A stretch of 64,000 nucleotides of DNA from Paenibacillaceae bacterium. GTDB taxonomy: Bacteria > Bacillota > Bacilli > Paenibacillales > Paenibacillaceae. The stretch covers positions 62,001 to 126,000 of the forward strand of contig REGQ01000009.1 of NCBI GenBank assembly GCA_004134985.1, written 5' to 3'. A program made the translations under genes and the position numbers. The notes below the pieces were generated by a model, which was not told the origin of the DNA, did no database searches, and worked only from the letters and a program-made list of their open reading frames with translations. Within the stretch, counting starts at the first letter, position 1. The number at the start of each line of letters is the position of its first letter. Positions 14,557-23,885 of this stretch are shown here, piece by piece.

Positions 14557-16623
14557 CTAGTTTCGTTTGCGCAATTTTGCAAGCACATCATAGGTGATGG
14601 TAAGGTCAGAATTGGCCAGTTCCTGTCTCGCTTGTTCCGCCCCGGGCAGGCACGCTTCGAGATTGGTTTCGCTGCCGTCCATCGTTTGGAAGCAGCGGCC
14701 GTTTTCAAGCAGGCCGTCGCTTGACGGAATGAAATAGCGTTCATTCTGTGCATATGCCCCATTGCGGAATATAACGGTGTGGTCTGCCAGCGGCTGCTCT
14801 GTCAGGAGCGGCGTGCCCAGCATCGCCTTATTCTTGGTTGATATGCCAAGCAAGTGGAGTATAGTCGGCGCCAAATCAACCTGTCCGCCTACCTGCATGG
14901 AAGTGCCGGCATAAGCGTTGTCCGGCAAATGCACCAGCAGCGGCACCTGTCTCACCATCTGCTCACGTTCCAACTCGGACAGCGGGCGGTCAAGAAATAG
15001 CTCGAACGGCTCCCAGTCACGAACTGAGTTATCGTGATCACCGTAGTAGAGCAGCATCGTCTTGTCCCATAGCCCGTCTTCCTTCAACTTTTCAACAAGC
15101 TCACCCAAAGCAGCATCCGTGTAATGTACAGCCTGCAAGTAATCGCCGAACATGGTCCCGTCCAGTTCTCCGAGTTTCAGCGGCTGCTGGCTTGCCGGAA
15201 GCGGATAAGGGTGGTGGCTCGTCAGGGTGATTAGAAACGAGTAGAATGGCTGGCTGTGCTCCAGCATCCGATCCGCCGTCTGACGAAAGAAAGATTTGTC
15301 GCCGAGTGTCCATCCAAGCGGTTCATCCAGTGTGAAATCTTTTTTACTGTAATAATGATTGTATCCCATGGTGGCATACATGGCATTGCGATTCCAAAAA
15401 CCCGCCTCATAGGCATGAGAGATAGAAGTTTCAAAACCGTTACTGCTCAGGATGCCTGGCAAGCAATCAAATGTATTGTGAGCATAACGGATGAAGACGG
15501 AACCGGTCGGTAGCGGCAGCATGGAGCATTGCGCTGCAAAGTCGGCATCCGATGTTCTTCCCTGCGCAGTCTGGTGATAGAACTGGCTGAAATAGACGCT
15601 CTGCTCGACCAGACGGTTCAAATGCGGCGTAATTTCTTGCCCTTGATAGGTCTGTCCGATCATAAAGTTCTGCATCGCTTCTGCCTGGATCATAATGACA
15701 TTGCTGCCGCTGTATGCCCCGAACAACTTGTCGGATTCAAGCGAGGCGCGCCGCTCGCCATGTTCATCGAGCCATGCAGCGATTTCGTCCATCTGTTCTT
15801 CCGGCAGCGTGTTGTCGCTGAACCATTGCTGCTTGGCGTATTGATAAATATCATAGCCATGGAATCCGAACAGCCCGGTTACATTATATAGCGAGACATT
15901 CCACCAGATGCCGACGAACAGCCCTTGCGCCCAGGTCCGTTTGGCATGATTGATCGGCATGACGACCAGGGCAAGGCTCACTCCGGCAATAACCGCGAGC
16001 AGCATCGTGCGGGCAAGCAGGGAGCGCCAGCGAAAGCTGCGCCGACGCGAACGGGCCCTCATAGTAACGCCAATTGAATCGTTGGTTGAACTGCTGACTG
16101 AACCAACAATGGAAGCGTTGGAGGAGTTGCTTGCTGCACCCATGCGGGCTTGACACTTGCGAAGCAGGAAGTAGACTGCTATAGCCATTACAAACGGCAA
16201 ATCCGCAAAGAAACGGAGATCCGACATTGCCAGCAGGGAGCCGATACTGTCGCCCAATGCGCCGACCTGTCCTGCCTGCAGCAGAACGGGAACAGAGATA
16301 AGATCCTGGAAATAGCGGAAATAGACCAGATCGGCGTAAAGGATTAGAGTCAGAATCAGATTAAGAACGGTTAACGCAACCATGCGGCCGCGGACTGGCA
16401 GCAGCAGCGTCCAGCAGCTAATCAGGCCGAGTGTGCCGACGGCGATAATCACATCATCAGCGCCCATGCGCATATTCGGAATGGCGATCGATTTGTCAAA
16501 CAAATAGAGCTTGTTCAGCAAAAGCGAGATGAAAATGATCAGTTCCAGAATGCCTGAACGCATTATCGTATTTCCGATCAAATTGAGTGAGCGGCGGGCT
16601 GCAGTTGGTGTCGCGTTAACCAT
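14557..16623 (-). CDS. ltaS: Lipoteichoic acid synthase family protein
   Basis: A 688-residue membrane enzyme that polymerises glycerol phosphate onto a lipid anchor outside the cell. Five transmembrane helices lie in about residues 20-240. An extracytoplasmic sulfatase-like domain follows. Thr357 in AQGRTSDADF is the catalytic nucleophile, and YYGDHDN and SHHPYPLP match metal-binding segments. A Ser/Asn-rich stretch separates the last two helices. Bacilli usually have several paralogs, so the exact role (LTA, or a stress/sporulation version) is open. The ribosome binding site AAGGAG is inside the last codons of the upstream ypsC gene, 15 bp from the ATG. Confidence 0.9.
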   Translation of the reverse strand: MVNATPTAARRSLNLIGNTIMRSGILELIIFISLLLNKLYLFDKSIAIPNMRMGADDVIIAVGTLGLISCWTLLLPVRGRMVALTVLNLILTLILYADLVYFRYFQDLISVPVLLQAGQVGALGDSIGSLLAMSDLRFFADLPFVMAIAVYFLLRKCQARMGAASNSSNASIVGSVSSSTNDSIGVTMRARSRRRSFRWRSLLARTMLLAVIAGVSLALVVMPINHAKRTWAQGLFVGIWWNVSLYNVTGLFGFHGYDIYQYAKQQWFSDNTLPEEQMDEIAAWLDEHGERRASLESDKLFGAYSGSNVIMIQAEAMQNFMIGQTYQGQEITPHLNRLVEQSVYFSQFYHQTAQGRTSDADFAAQCSMLPLPTGSVFIRYAHNTFDCLPGILSSNGFETSISHAYEAGFWNRNAMYATMGYNHYYSKKDFTLDEPLGWTLGDKSFFRQTADRMLEHSQPFYSFLITLTSHHPYPLPASQQPLKLGELDGTMFGDYLQAVHYTDAALGELVEKLKEDGLWDKTMLLYYGDHDNSVRDWEPFELFLDRPLSELEREQMVRQVPLLVHLPDNAYAGTSMQVGGQVDLAPTILHLLGISTKNKAMLGTPLLTEQPLADHTVIFRNGAYAQNERYFIPSSDGLLENGRCFQTMDGSETNLEACLPGAEQARQELANSDLTITYDVLAKLRKRN

Positions 16624-16635
16624 ATACAGCAGATG

Positions 16636-17787
16636 TCACTCCTTGATATCTTTCTTGAATGGAGGCAGCGGCCCGAGATATTGATACAGATTGCATTCAA
16701 TTCGCCCATTGAACAACTTGCGTTTCTTTTGAGCCGGACGCCCGTAATGATGTTCAAAAGATTTGTCGGGACTAAGAGCGAATACCGACCAGCTTGGCAG
16801 TTCACGCATAATATTCCCCAGTTGACGAACCGCCTTCTCGGCTTCTCGCTCATCGCCAAGCCGTTCCCCGTAAGGAGGGTTCGTAATTAGACAGCCATAG
16901 TCCCCTCTAATATCGGCTTTGACGGCAGGCAGGCAATGGAAGTCGATTTCCTTGGCAAGTCCAGCTTTGGCTGCCGCAGCCTGCGCGACTTCAATAGCTT
17001 CTGGGTCAATGTCCGAACCGCTGATCTGCAGCGGGATATCGTCCTTAACCGCATCGAACGCTTCATCCTGCGCATCATCCCACAGATCATTGCTAATAAT
17101 CGGCCATTGTTCGGCTGTAAATTTCCGACGCAGTCCCGGGGCGATGTTCCAGCCGATCATCGCGGCCTCAATGGCGAACGTCCCGGAGCCGCAGAATGGA
17201 TCGTACAGCGGACGCTCAGGGCGCCAGCGGCTCAGCAAAATAATAGCCGCAGCCATCGTTTCTTTGAGCGGCGCTTCGGTTACGAGCTGACGATAACCGC
17301 GCTTATGCAGGCTGGGTCCCGTTGTATCGAGGGTCAGCGTCGCAATGTCGTTGCGCAGCGCGACTTCAATGACATATCTTCCGCCATCCTCAGGAAACCA
17401 TTCTGTATGATATTTCTGCTTCATTTTTTCGACGACGGCTTTCTTCACAATACCTTGGCAGGCAGGCACGCTGGAAAGCTGCGATTTATACGATTTTCCT
17501 TCCACTGGAAATTCGCCGTCAGCTGGAATCCAGTCAGGCCAATTGAGCGCTTTGACCCCTTCAAACAGCTCATCGAACGTCAGCGCCTTGAACTCGCCCA
17601 TTTTGATTAATACCCGGTCAGCAGTTCGCAGCCACAAGTTCGTGCGGCAAATATCGCCGAAGTCTCCTTCAAATAGAACTCTTCCGTTTTCCGTGCGTGT
17701 TTCGGTATAGCCTAGTTCTTTTAATTCACGGGCTACAACTGCTTCGAATCCCATCGGGCAGGTAGCGATTAATTGCAAGGTATTCAT
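16636..17787 (-). CDS. ypsC: THUMP-domain 23S rRNA (guanine-N2) methyltransferase, YpsC/RlmL type
   Basis: A 383-residue protein with the THUMP RNA-binding region in about 1-150 and a SAM-dependent methyltransferase domain (YDPFCGSGTFAIEAA, then NPPYGERLG, the catalytic NPPY). It methylates the exocyclic amine of a guanine in 23S rRNA. The ATG at 17787 (MNTLQLIATCPMGFEA) is chosen because family members start this way; a GTG at 17799 has its own GGAG too close. The gene ends with the AAGGAG that serves ltaS, so the two are co-transcribed. The start region is divergent from the O-methyltransferase gene. Confidence 0.9.
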   Translation of the reverse strand: MNTLQLIATCPMGFEAVVARELKELGYTETRTENGRVLFEGDFGDICRTNLWLRTADRVLIKMGEFKALTFDELFEGVKALNWPDWIPADGEFPVEGKSYKSQLSSVPACQGIVKKAVVEKMKQKYHTEWFPEDGGRYVIEVALRNDIATLTLDTTGPSLHKRGYRQLVTEAPLKETMAAAIILLSRWRPERPLYDPFCGSGTFAIEAAMIGWNIAPGLRRKFTAEQWPIISNDLWDDAQDEAFDAVKDDIPLQISGSDIDPEAIEVAQAAAAKAGLAKEIDFHCLPAVKADIRGDYGCLITNPPYGERLGDEREAEKAVRQLGNIMRELPSWSVFALSPDKSFEHHYGRPAQKKRKLFNGRIECNLYQYLGPLPPFKKDIKE

Positions 17788-17831
17788 CGTCCGCTTCACT
17801 CCACTATTTAAAATGCTTACAATTTACTGAT

Positions 17832-17866
17832 CCTTGATTGTAATCAAGGCATTAAAATCATACAAT
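17832..17866 (+). promoter_or_regulatory. Promoter with operator-like palindrome
   Basis: CCTTGATT-GT-AATCAAGG (17832-17849) is a perfect 8-bp inverted repeat. It overlaps TTGTAA (17838-17843), which is 17 bp from TACAAT (17861-17866), a promoter reading toward the O-methyltransferase. The palindrome lies between divergent genes and could serve both. Confidence 0.5.
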
Positions 17867-17917
17867 CAAGTATAGGTCAAGTGTGGCAAGTTGACAAATC
17901 AGGAGGGGAAATTACTG

Positions 17918-18553
17918 ATGATAGAACAATATATTGAAGAGTTGTATCCAGCGGATGCCGATTTGGAGCGGGCTTCCAAAGGCATTCGCGAGGCAGGCAT
18001 GCCTGAAATATCGATCGCGCCAGGCTACGGACGCCTGCTCACGATGCTGGTGCGGATGTCTGGTGCGAAGGAGGTGCTGGAAATCGGCGCGCTCGGCGGT
18101 TACAGCGGAATTTGCTTATGTCGTGGCTTCGGGCAAGGCGGCAGGTTGACTTCGCTTGAGCTGGAGCAGCGGTTCGCCGATGTTGCCCAGGAGCATGTCA
18201 GCCAGGCCGGGTTTGGCGGGCAAACAACCTACCGAATCGGAGACGCCAAGCAGAGTTTGGCAGCGTTGGTGGAGGAAGGACGCAAATTTGATTTCTTCTT
18301 TATCGACGCAGACAAGGAAGGGTATCCGCTCTATCTCGACTATGCGATTCAACTGGCTAATCCAGGCGCTATCATCGCCGCCGACAACGTGCTGCTGCGC
18401 GGACGGGTAGCTGATCCGGCGAAGAACTCGTCGTCAGTCGTTGCAATGCGCACATTCAATGAGCGCTTTGCCGCCGACGAGCGGCTGGACAGCCTGATTC
18501 TGAGCGCATACGACGGGCTGGCGCTTGCGGTTGTGAAGCCAGTGAATGGGTAA
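17918..18553 (+). CDS. SAM-dependent O-methyltransferase (YrrM/caffeoyl-CoA type)
   Basis: A 211-residue enzyme of the PF01596 family. Motif I is VLEIGALGGYSGI, motif with the acidic ribose-binding end is TSLELEQRFADVA, and FDFFFIDADKEGY contains the metal-binding Asp. IIAADNVLLRGRV follows. It transfers a methyl group to a catechol-like or other hydroxyl substrate. AGGAGGGG lies 9 bp before the ATG at 17918, so the longer TTG version (17891), which contains this site, is rejected. No partner gene points to a substrate. Confidence 0.88.
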   Translation: MIEQYIEELYPADADLERASKGIREAGMPEISIAPGYGRLLTMLVRMSGAKEVLEIGALGGYSGICLCRGFGQGGRLTSLELEQRFADVAQEHVSQAGFGGQTTYRIGDAKQSLAALVEEGRKFDFFFIDADKEGYPLYLDYAIQLANPGAIIAADNVLLRGRVADPAKNSSSVVAMRTFNERFAADERLDSLILSAYDGLALAVVKPVNG

Positions 18554-18641
18554 GCAGCCTGCATACGCGGTTGTTGAGCTACTCATCCATGCCAGCAAGC
18601 GGAGCGAAGCGAGTTCGTTCAACGAGTGAAAATGAAATAAG

Positions 18642-18890
18642 GAGATTTGCCGGCCACCAGGTCCGCTATTGGCTTGAAGAAGCGGATAGGGAGATTTGGC
18701 GGCCATCAGATCCGCTATTGGCTTGGAAGAAGCGGATAGGGAGATTTGGCGGCCACCAGATCCGCTATTGGCTTGGAAGAAGCGGATAGGGAGATTTGGC
18801 GGCCACCAGATCCGCTATTTGGCCTAAAACAAGCGAATTGGACACTTTGCCGGCCACCAGATCCGTTATTTGGCTAAAAAAGGCGTTTTT
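18642..18890 (+). repeat. Tandem array of five ~50-bp units
   Basis: Units begin at 18642, 18691, 18741, 18791 and 18841. The core reads GAGATTTGGCGGCCACCAGA, then TCCGCTATTGGCTTGGAAGA and AGCGGATAGG. Within a unit ATCCGCT and AGCGGAT can pair. Units 2-4 are nearly identical; the first and last are diverged. The frame is open by chance across it. A second pair of related 50-60 bp units (GTGTGTCCGCTT and GTCTGTCCGCTT) follows at about 18900-18985. Confidence 0.85.
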
Positions 18891-18985
18891 TCACGATTTT
18901 TTTGCCAATAACGGAACGTGTGTCCGCTTAAATGGTGTTTTTAGTGTTTTTGAGGCAAATAGCGGAACGTCTGTCCGCTTAATCC

Positions 18986-19289
18986 AAAGCGAGCCAGAAA
19001 GCCAACTGTTTCGCAGTGTTTTGTTAAAAAGCTCACCAATTGACGGCTAGCCGCCAACTGCCACCTAAGCAATCACCGTTGCGAGCCGTCCATTACTAAC
19101 TACAACTACCACGCCGCGAACTGCCGCCGCCCACCAACCTGACCAGGCATTAACCAGTTATCACCAACCGTTCATCGTTGATCGTGAACCGCCGTAGTCC
19201 ATCTCCAAACCTCAAACCTCAAACCTCAAACACCAACCGCCAAACACCAACCGCCATACACCAACCGCCAACCGTCAAACACCAACCGT
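18986..19289. other. Intergenic, low-complexity CAACC-rich sequence
   Basis: Strand-biased DNA dominated by CCAAC, CCGCC and CACCAACCG words (from about 19080), leading into the heptamer array. No gene is convincing here. Confidence 0.5.
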
Positions 19290-19358
19290 CAAACCACAAA
19301 CCACAAACCACAAACCACAAACCACAAACCACAAACCACAAACCACAAACCACAAACC
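19290..19358 (-). repeat. Heptamer microsatellite CAAACCA (GGTTTGT on the minus strand)
   Basis: Nine perfect tandem copies of CAAACCA (19290-19352) and a partial tenth. It lies 20 bp downstream of the MFS transporter stop codon and is bounded by degenerate heptamer-like words (CAAACCT, CCAACCG). Such arrays expand and contract by replication slippage. Confidence 0.9.
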
Positions 19359-19377
19359 GTCAAACCTCAAACACTGT

Positions 19378-20595
19378 TTACCTGCCGCTTGCTTGCGAGC
19401 CTCCTCGAAGCAGTGTCGCTTTGACCCAGACGGCATTCCCGAACAGCAGAAGCGCTGACATAATAAACACCCCCTGCAGTCCGATCCATCCGGACACCAG
19501 CCCTCCGATAACCGGCCCCAGCATATTGCCGAGTCCAATCATACTGCTATTGAAGCTATATGCCCGGCTCTCCATCCCTTCCGGCGTATATTCCCTAATT
19601 AGCGCATTCACGGTTGGAATCAGCCCGCCAAGAAAGATACCCAAAGCGAAGCGGGCTGCGAGAAGCTGCCAGACCGAGGTGACGAACGCTTGCGGAATAA
19701 ACATCACCGCGGCCCCGATCAGCGAGATGCCAAGAATTTTCTCGGAGACGCCGATGCCGCGATCTCCTATTCTTCCCAGAATCGGGGCGGAGATCATGTT
19801 GGACAACCCTGTGACGGAACCGACAAAACCGGCCAAAAAAGCGAGATTGTGAGCGGAACCGTGCAATTCCTGTACATATAGCGGAATGAGCGGCATCGGC
19901 GCCAGTATGGCAAACTGGATAAGCAGCGTCACAGCTAGCAGCGCATGCAGCTGCGGGATGCCGTTTAGTTCGCGCAACCCCTGAAGCACTGAAATTTGCG
20001 GGACCGCTGCGGCTTTCTCGCGATCGAACGATTCTTTAACCGTTACAAGAGACAGCAGCGTCGCGATCATTAGCAGCGCGCCCGTAATGTAGAATATTGG
20101 CCGGAACCCAAAGGCATCAGCCATCAGTCCTCCAATTAGCGGGCCAAGAATCGTGCCGGCGGTTGCGCCAGACTGCAGTGTTCCCATAGCAAAGCCGACG
20201 CGCTCTTTAGGTGTTGATGTAGATACGAGTGCAACTGCGGCCGGATTGAAGCCGGAGATCGTGCCGTTCAGCATGCGCAGCAGCAGTAGATGCCACGGAT
20301 TTGTAGCAAATCCCATTAAAGTAATCACAATCGCCATGCCGAAGCCTGAGCGCAGCAGCATCATTTTGCGGCCGTAGCGATCTGCAAGTTTACCCCAAAG
20401 CGGTTGTACGAGAAAGGAGGTTACGAAATTCCCTGCGAAAATAATGCCCGCCCATGTCGCGATTTCATGCGGGTCGGTCAGTCCCAGATCGGACTGCAAA
20501 TAAAGTGATAGGAACGGAATGATCATCGTCATCCCCGCCATTACGAAAAACTGTCCGAACCAAAGCACAGTTAAATTTATTTTCCACTGTTCCAA
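19378..20595 (-). CDS. MFS multidrug-efflux-type transporter (MdtG-like)
   Basis: A 405-residue, 12-helix major facilitator. GKLADRYGRKMMLLRSGFGM after helix 2 is motif A of proton-linked drug exporters, and GTISGFNPAAVALVSTSTP and GATAGTILGPLIGG are the motif-C region. A TTG at 20595 is chosen as start, because CACGGAGG lies 10 bp upstream and family members start with EQWK-NL. The longer frame to 20634 lacks a site. The neighbours give no clue to the exported compound. The heptamer array begins just beyond the stop codon. Confidence 0.88.
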   Translation of the reverse strand: MEQWKINLTVLWFGQFFVMAGMTMIIPFLSLYLQSDLGLTDPHEIATWAGIIFAGNFVTSFLVQPLWGKLADRYGRKMMLLRSGFGMAIVITLMGFATNPWHLLLLRMLNGTISGFNPAAVALVSTSTPKERVGFAMGTLQSGATAGTILGPLIGGLMADAFGFRPIFYITGALLMIATLLSLVTVKESFDREKAAAVPQISVLQGLRELNGIPQLHALLAVTLLIQFAILAPMPLIPLYVQELHGSAHNLAFLAGFVGSVTGLSNMISAPILGRIGDRGIGVSEKILGISLIGAAVMFIPQAFVTSVWQLLAARFALGIFLGGLIPTVNALIREYTPEGMESRAYSFNSSMIGLGNMLGPVIGGLVSGWIGLQGVFIMSALLLFGNAVWVKATLLRGGSQASGR

Positions 20596-20728
20596 CTTGT
20601 ATTCGCCTCCGTGCTGCCGCTGTCCAATATTCAAACATAGAGATTTTTAGTATTTCCGAAACGAGGGAACTTTAACTGGAGAATGGAATTTATCTACAAG
20701 CGTGCCCAGCAGCAGAAGGACCACGGAA

Positions 20729-22471
20729 TTACACAATAGGGATGGCAATAATGATCTGCGTGCCGATACCAAGCCTGCTGTTGATTGAGATGCCATAAGC
20801 GCTGCCATAGGCAAGCTGAATCCGCTCATGCACATTGTAAATCCCATAGCCGTAATCCTTGTTCCCCTGTAAAATGTCCGCCATCCGCCGAGCAGTCATG
20901 CCTGCGCCATCATCCACAACTTCAAAGTAAATGCACTGTTCTTTCTGATATAGACGAATGATGATGTTGATCGGATTGCTCTCATGCCAGATCGCATGGT
21001 TGATCGCATTTTCCACAAAAGGCTGCAGGATCAATTTTACGGTCTGATGTTTGAAGAGCTCTTCGTTCAATTGCCAGTGCACCCTGAATAGATTGTTAAA
21101 CCTCATTAGCTGAATTTCAATATAATGCCGCGTAATACCCACTTCATTTTGAATCAAAATAACATGTTTGCCTTTGCTAAGCGATGTCTTGTAGAAATTG
21201 GACAGATGATTGACTACCTTGCCTACCTGACTGTCCTGATTGCGTATGGCCAGCGAGGCAATGACCGACAGCGTATTGTACAGAAAGTGGGGGTTGATCT
21301 GGCTTTGCAGAGCATACAGCTCGGCCTCCTTCCGCATAATCTCCTTCTTGTACACTTCATTGATCAGCTTGTCCAATTGGTGCTTCATCTTGTTGAATTC
21401 TTCGGCAAGCTGCCCGATCTCGTCATTTCCTTCCTGCTTTAATTCAAAGTTAAAGTCCTCATCTCCAACCTTGCGGATAAAACGGTACAATGTTTGAAAA
21501 CGGTTGGAGAAATATTTAGCGGTCATCGCAATGAGGCCGATCGCCAATAAAATGCTCATTGCCGAAATGATCAGAATGCGATTGGTTGCTTTGCGAACCT
21601 CGCTGAGTACATTATGCAGCGGAACGACGGAGACGGTTTTCCAGCCAATCGGCATCTCATGGTAGACCACCATCGTCTTGAGACCATTAATTCGCTGTTC
21701 GATCGTCCCTTTCCCATTATCCTCCCAAGGACCGCTCCCGAGCACCTCGTTCAGTTGCTTCAAGATCATCTCTTTATTGCGGGCAGACAGAATCGTGCTG
21801 TCCTGATTGACAATGTAGATGTCGTTCGACTGAGCTTCCTGCTGAAACAGGGAGTGCAAAGCGCTCTCCTTCACATCAATGGTGAGTACCCCATAGGCTT
21901 GCATTAGGTTGTGATTATTGAGCAGACGCGCCAATGTTACTACAGGCTCATCGCTGTCACGCTTCGTAACGATGCTGTAGACGGCATTGCCATAGGATTG
22001 CTGCAGCTCCTGATACCATGGCTCTGCTTCCATGCTTGCATCGACATGTTTAATAAACAGACCGTCACTGGGGATGCTCTGGTTGTACGGGTAGATGGTT
22101 ATGGAATCGATATCTGAGTTGCTCAGCTGGATGCCGAAGATCAGACTATTGATATATTTGTAGGCGTCTACGAAGTCTATCGCCCGATGATAGTCCCGGG
22201 TAAGCATCTCCCGCAGCGTTGAATCCATATAGAGCAGACTGGATATTTGCTCATAATTCGTTATTTTATTTTGAATGTTGCTGCTGATCTGGCTGTTCAT
22301 CGTGTCCATTCGGTCATGCAACTGCACGACCAGTTGTTTTCGAAATACCTGGTAAGAATAAATCGATACACAAAGCAGCGGAATGACTGAGGCCAGCAGA
22401 AAAAAGACCACCAGCTTGCCTCTTAGCGGCAAGTTGTACATGAATTTCCGGATTGATTTCAAAATCTTCAT
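20729..22471 (-). CDS. YesM-type sensor histidine kinase
   Basis: A 580-residue membrane sensor kinase. There is a helix at about 20-42, an extracytoplasmic sensing region to about 275, a second helix near 280-300, then a HAMP linker. The His kinase domain has His395 in INPHFLYNTLSVI and the ATPase end VVDDGAGMTARRM. It signals through the adjacent AraC-type response regulator, whose stop codon overlaps its start by 4 bp (ATGA). Such pairs sense extracellular sugars. It reads away from the importer operon at 23886 that it likely controls. Confidence 0.9.
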   Translation of the reverse strand: MKILKSIRKFMYNLPLRGKLVVFFLLASVIPLLCVSIYSYQVFRKQLVVQLHDRMDTMNSQISSNIQNKITNYEQISSLLYMDSTLREMLTRDYHRAIDFVDAYKYINSLIFGIQLSNSDIDSITIYPYNQSIPSDGLFIKHVDASMEAEPWYQELQQSYGNAVYSIVTKRDSDEPVVTLARLLNNHNLMQAYGVLTIDVKESALHSLFQQEAQSNDIYIVNQDSTILSARNKEMILKQLNEVLGSGPWEDNGKGTIEQRINGLKTMVVYHEMPIGWKTVSVVPLHNVLSEVRKATNRILIISAMSILLAIGLIAMTAKYFSNRFQTLYRFIRKVGDEDFNFELKQEGNDEIGQLAEEFNKMKHQLDKLINEVYKKEIMRKEAELYALQSQINPHFLYNTLSVIASLAIRNQDSQVGKVVNHLSNFYKTSLSKGKHVILIQNEVGITRHYIEIQLMRFNNLFRVHWQLNEELFKHQTVKLILQPFVENAINHAIWHESNPINIIIRLYQKEQCIYFEVVDDGAGMTARRMADILQGNKDYGYGIYNVHERIQLAYGSAYGISINSRLGIGTQIIIAIPIV

Positions 22472-23691
22472 AGTCCGGGCTTCTGCATGCGGTACTGGCT
22501 GGGGGTTAGACCGCGTTTTTTATGAAATAAGGCGCAGAAATGGGATGTGCTGTCGTAGCCTACTTTGGCTGCGATTTCATGAATTTTTAGTTCACTGTCA
22601 CGCAGCAGCTCGGCAGCGCTCTCCAATCTGACCTGTGTCGTATACTCATGTACGGTATTCCCTGTATGATCCTTGAACAATGCCCGTAAATGATTAGGCG
22701 ACAAGTGAACTGATTCAGCAAGGGAATCAATGGTCAGCGCATTGCCATACTCCCTCTCAATCAGCCTTTGGACTTGTTGAATCAGCCCCGCATGACGATC
22801 CAAGCCAGGGGGGGATGTTGGAGCGCAAACGCTATAGTGGCCGCTGCCATGCTTCAGCAGATAACGTCCGCGATGCTGCAGTAATTGGGTATACGTTTCA
22901 TGCAATTGTTCAAGTGAGACATGATCTGGATAGACACAGGTGGTTACCCAGGGACAGATTTCACTTAGTTCAAAATGCCAGTGCTGCATTTGCTGTGAAG
23001 GTATCGGCGCGCCAATCGTTATATAGCGATGATCATTCCATTCTACCGTCAATACATGGTTTGCTGCAGCCAGCCGCTGAATTTTCTGATGAAATGCTTT
23101 AATTGTGAGCGGCAGGCTATGCATATGCTCAAGCGGCACATTTTTCATATCAATGGTAATAACCGAGATTGTATATAGATCTGTTGCGAACAGCAGCAGA
23201 CCGCCGAGAACATCCTGAAGCTCAGCTGTTCTAGTAGGATGCGACTGCTCTTCATGGAGCAATTCCCGTGCATATTGAGCGGCTAGTGCCCAAGAGGACA
23301 ATCTAGTTCGTTCTTCCTCTTCAAATTTCTGCCGTACCTTGGCCATAAGTCCGTGCAGTTCCTCCATATCCAGCGGTTTCAGCAAATAGCCGGACGCTTC
23401 AAGAAGCAGTGCGGATTTGATATAAGCAAAGTCATTATAACCGCTCATAAAGATAATTTTCAGACTGGGCATGCTTTTTTTGATGGTTTCTGCGAACTGG
23501 ATTCCATCCATAAGCGGCATCTTCACATCGGTAATAACAAGATCCGGTAATAGTTCGTTGACTCTGGTCAATGCCTCCCGGCCGTTTTTGGCTACGCCAA
23601 CAACCTCAAAACCCATTTCAGACCATGGTATATAGTGTCTCAACGTATCGAGCTCAATATGTTCATCGTCAACCAGCACAATTGTGTACAA
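22468..23691 (-). CDS. YesN-type response regulator with AraC DNA-binding domain
   Basis: A 407-residue regulator. The receiver domain has VDDEHIELDTL and the phosphorylation site Asp55 in LVITDVKMP. A middle region of low conservation follows, then an AraC helix-turn-helix pair (LAESVHLSPNHLRALFKDHT, KVGYDSTSHFCALFHKKRG). AGGAGG lies 9 bp before a TTG at 23691; the longer frame to 23751 has no site. It is the first gene of a two-gene operon with the kinase and is divergent from the permease operon, so it is expected to activate that operon. Confidence 0.9.
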   Translation of the reverse strand: MYTIVLVDDEHIELDTLRHYIPWSEMGFEVVGVAKNGREALTRVNELLPDLVITDVKMPLMDGIQFAETIKKSMPSLKIIFMSGYNDFAYIKSALLLEASGYLLKPLDMEELHGLMAKVRQKFEEEERTRLSSWALAAQYARELLHEEQSHPTRTAELQDVLGGLLLFATDLYTISVITIDMKNVPLEHMHSLPLTIKAFHQKIQRLAAANHVLTVEWNDHRYITIGAPIPSQQMQHWHFELSEICPWVTTCVYPDHVSLEQLHETYTQLLQHRGRYLLKHGSGHYSVCAPTSPPGLDRHAGLIQQVQRLIEREYGNALTIDSLAESVHLSPNHLRALFKDHTGNTVHEYTTQVRLESAAELLRDSELKIHEIAAKVGYDSTSHFCALFHKKRGLTPSQYRMQKPGL

Positions 23692-23885
23692 TCGAAAATT
23701 CCTCCTGCCAATCTGAGATGCTGCTTCGAGTATAGTATCCCATCTGACCAAATTCCCGTCAATTCACCACCGGACAGGTTCGTTAGATTTCGATAGGAAA
23801 CGTAAGAACTCGTCATGGATTAGTGCTGCTGGCTGCGTCATACTAAATTTAGCCGGCAAGCTACTGAATAAAAGAGGTGAGGGCA

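Noticed and set aside
18642-18890. Possible CRISPR array (50-bp repeating units)
   Set aside because: Units are contiguous with no unique spacers and no cas genes are nearby. The same holds for the arrays at 33071, 37777 and 51198.
19178-19852. Plus-strand 224-codon frame over the heptamer array
   Set aside because: Its first part is Pro/Thr/Asn repeats from the satellite and the rest is antisense to the MFS gene. No ribosome binding site.
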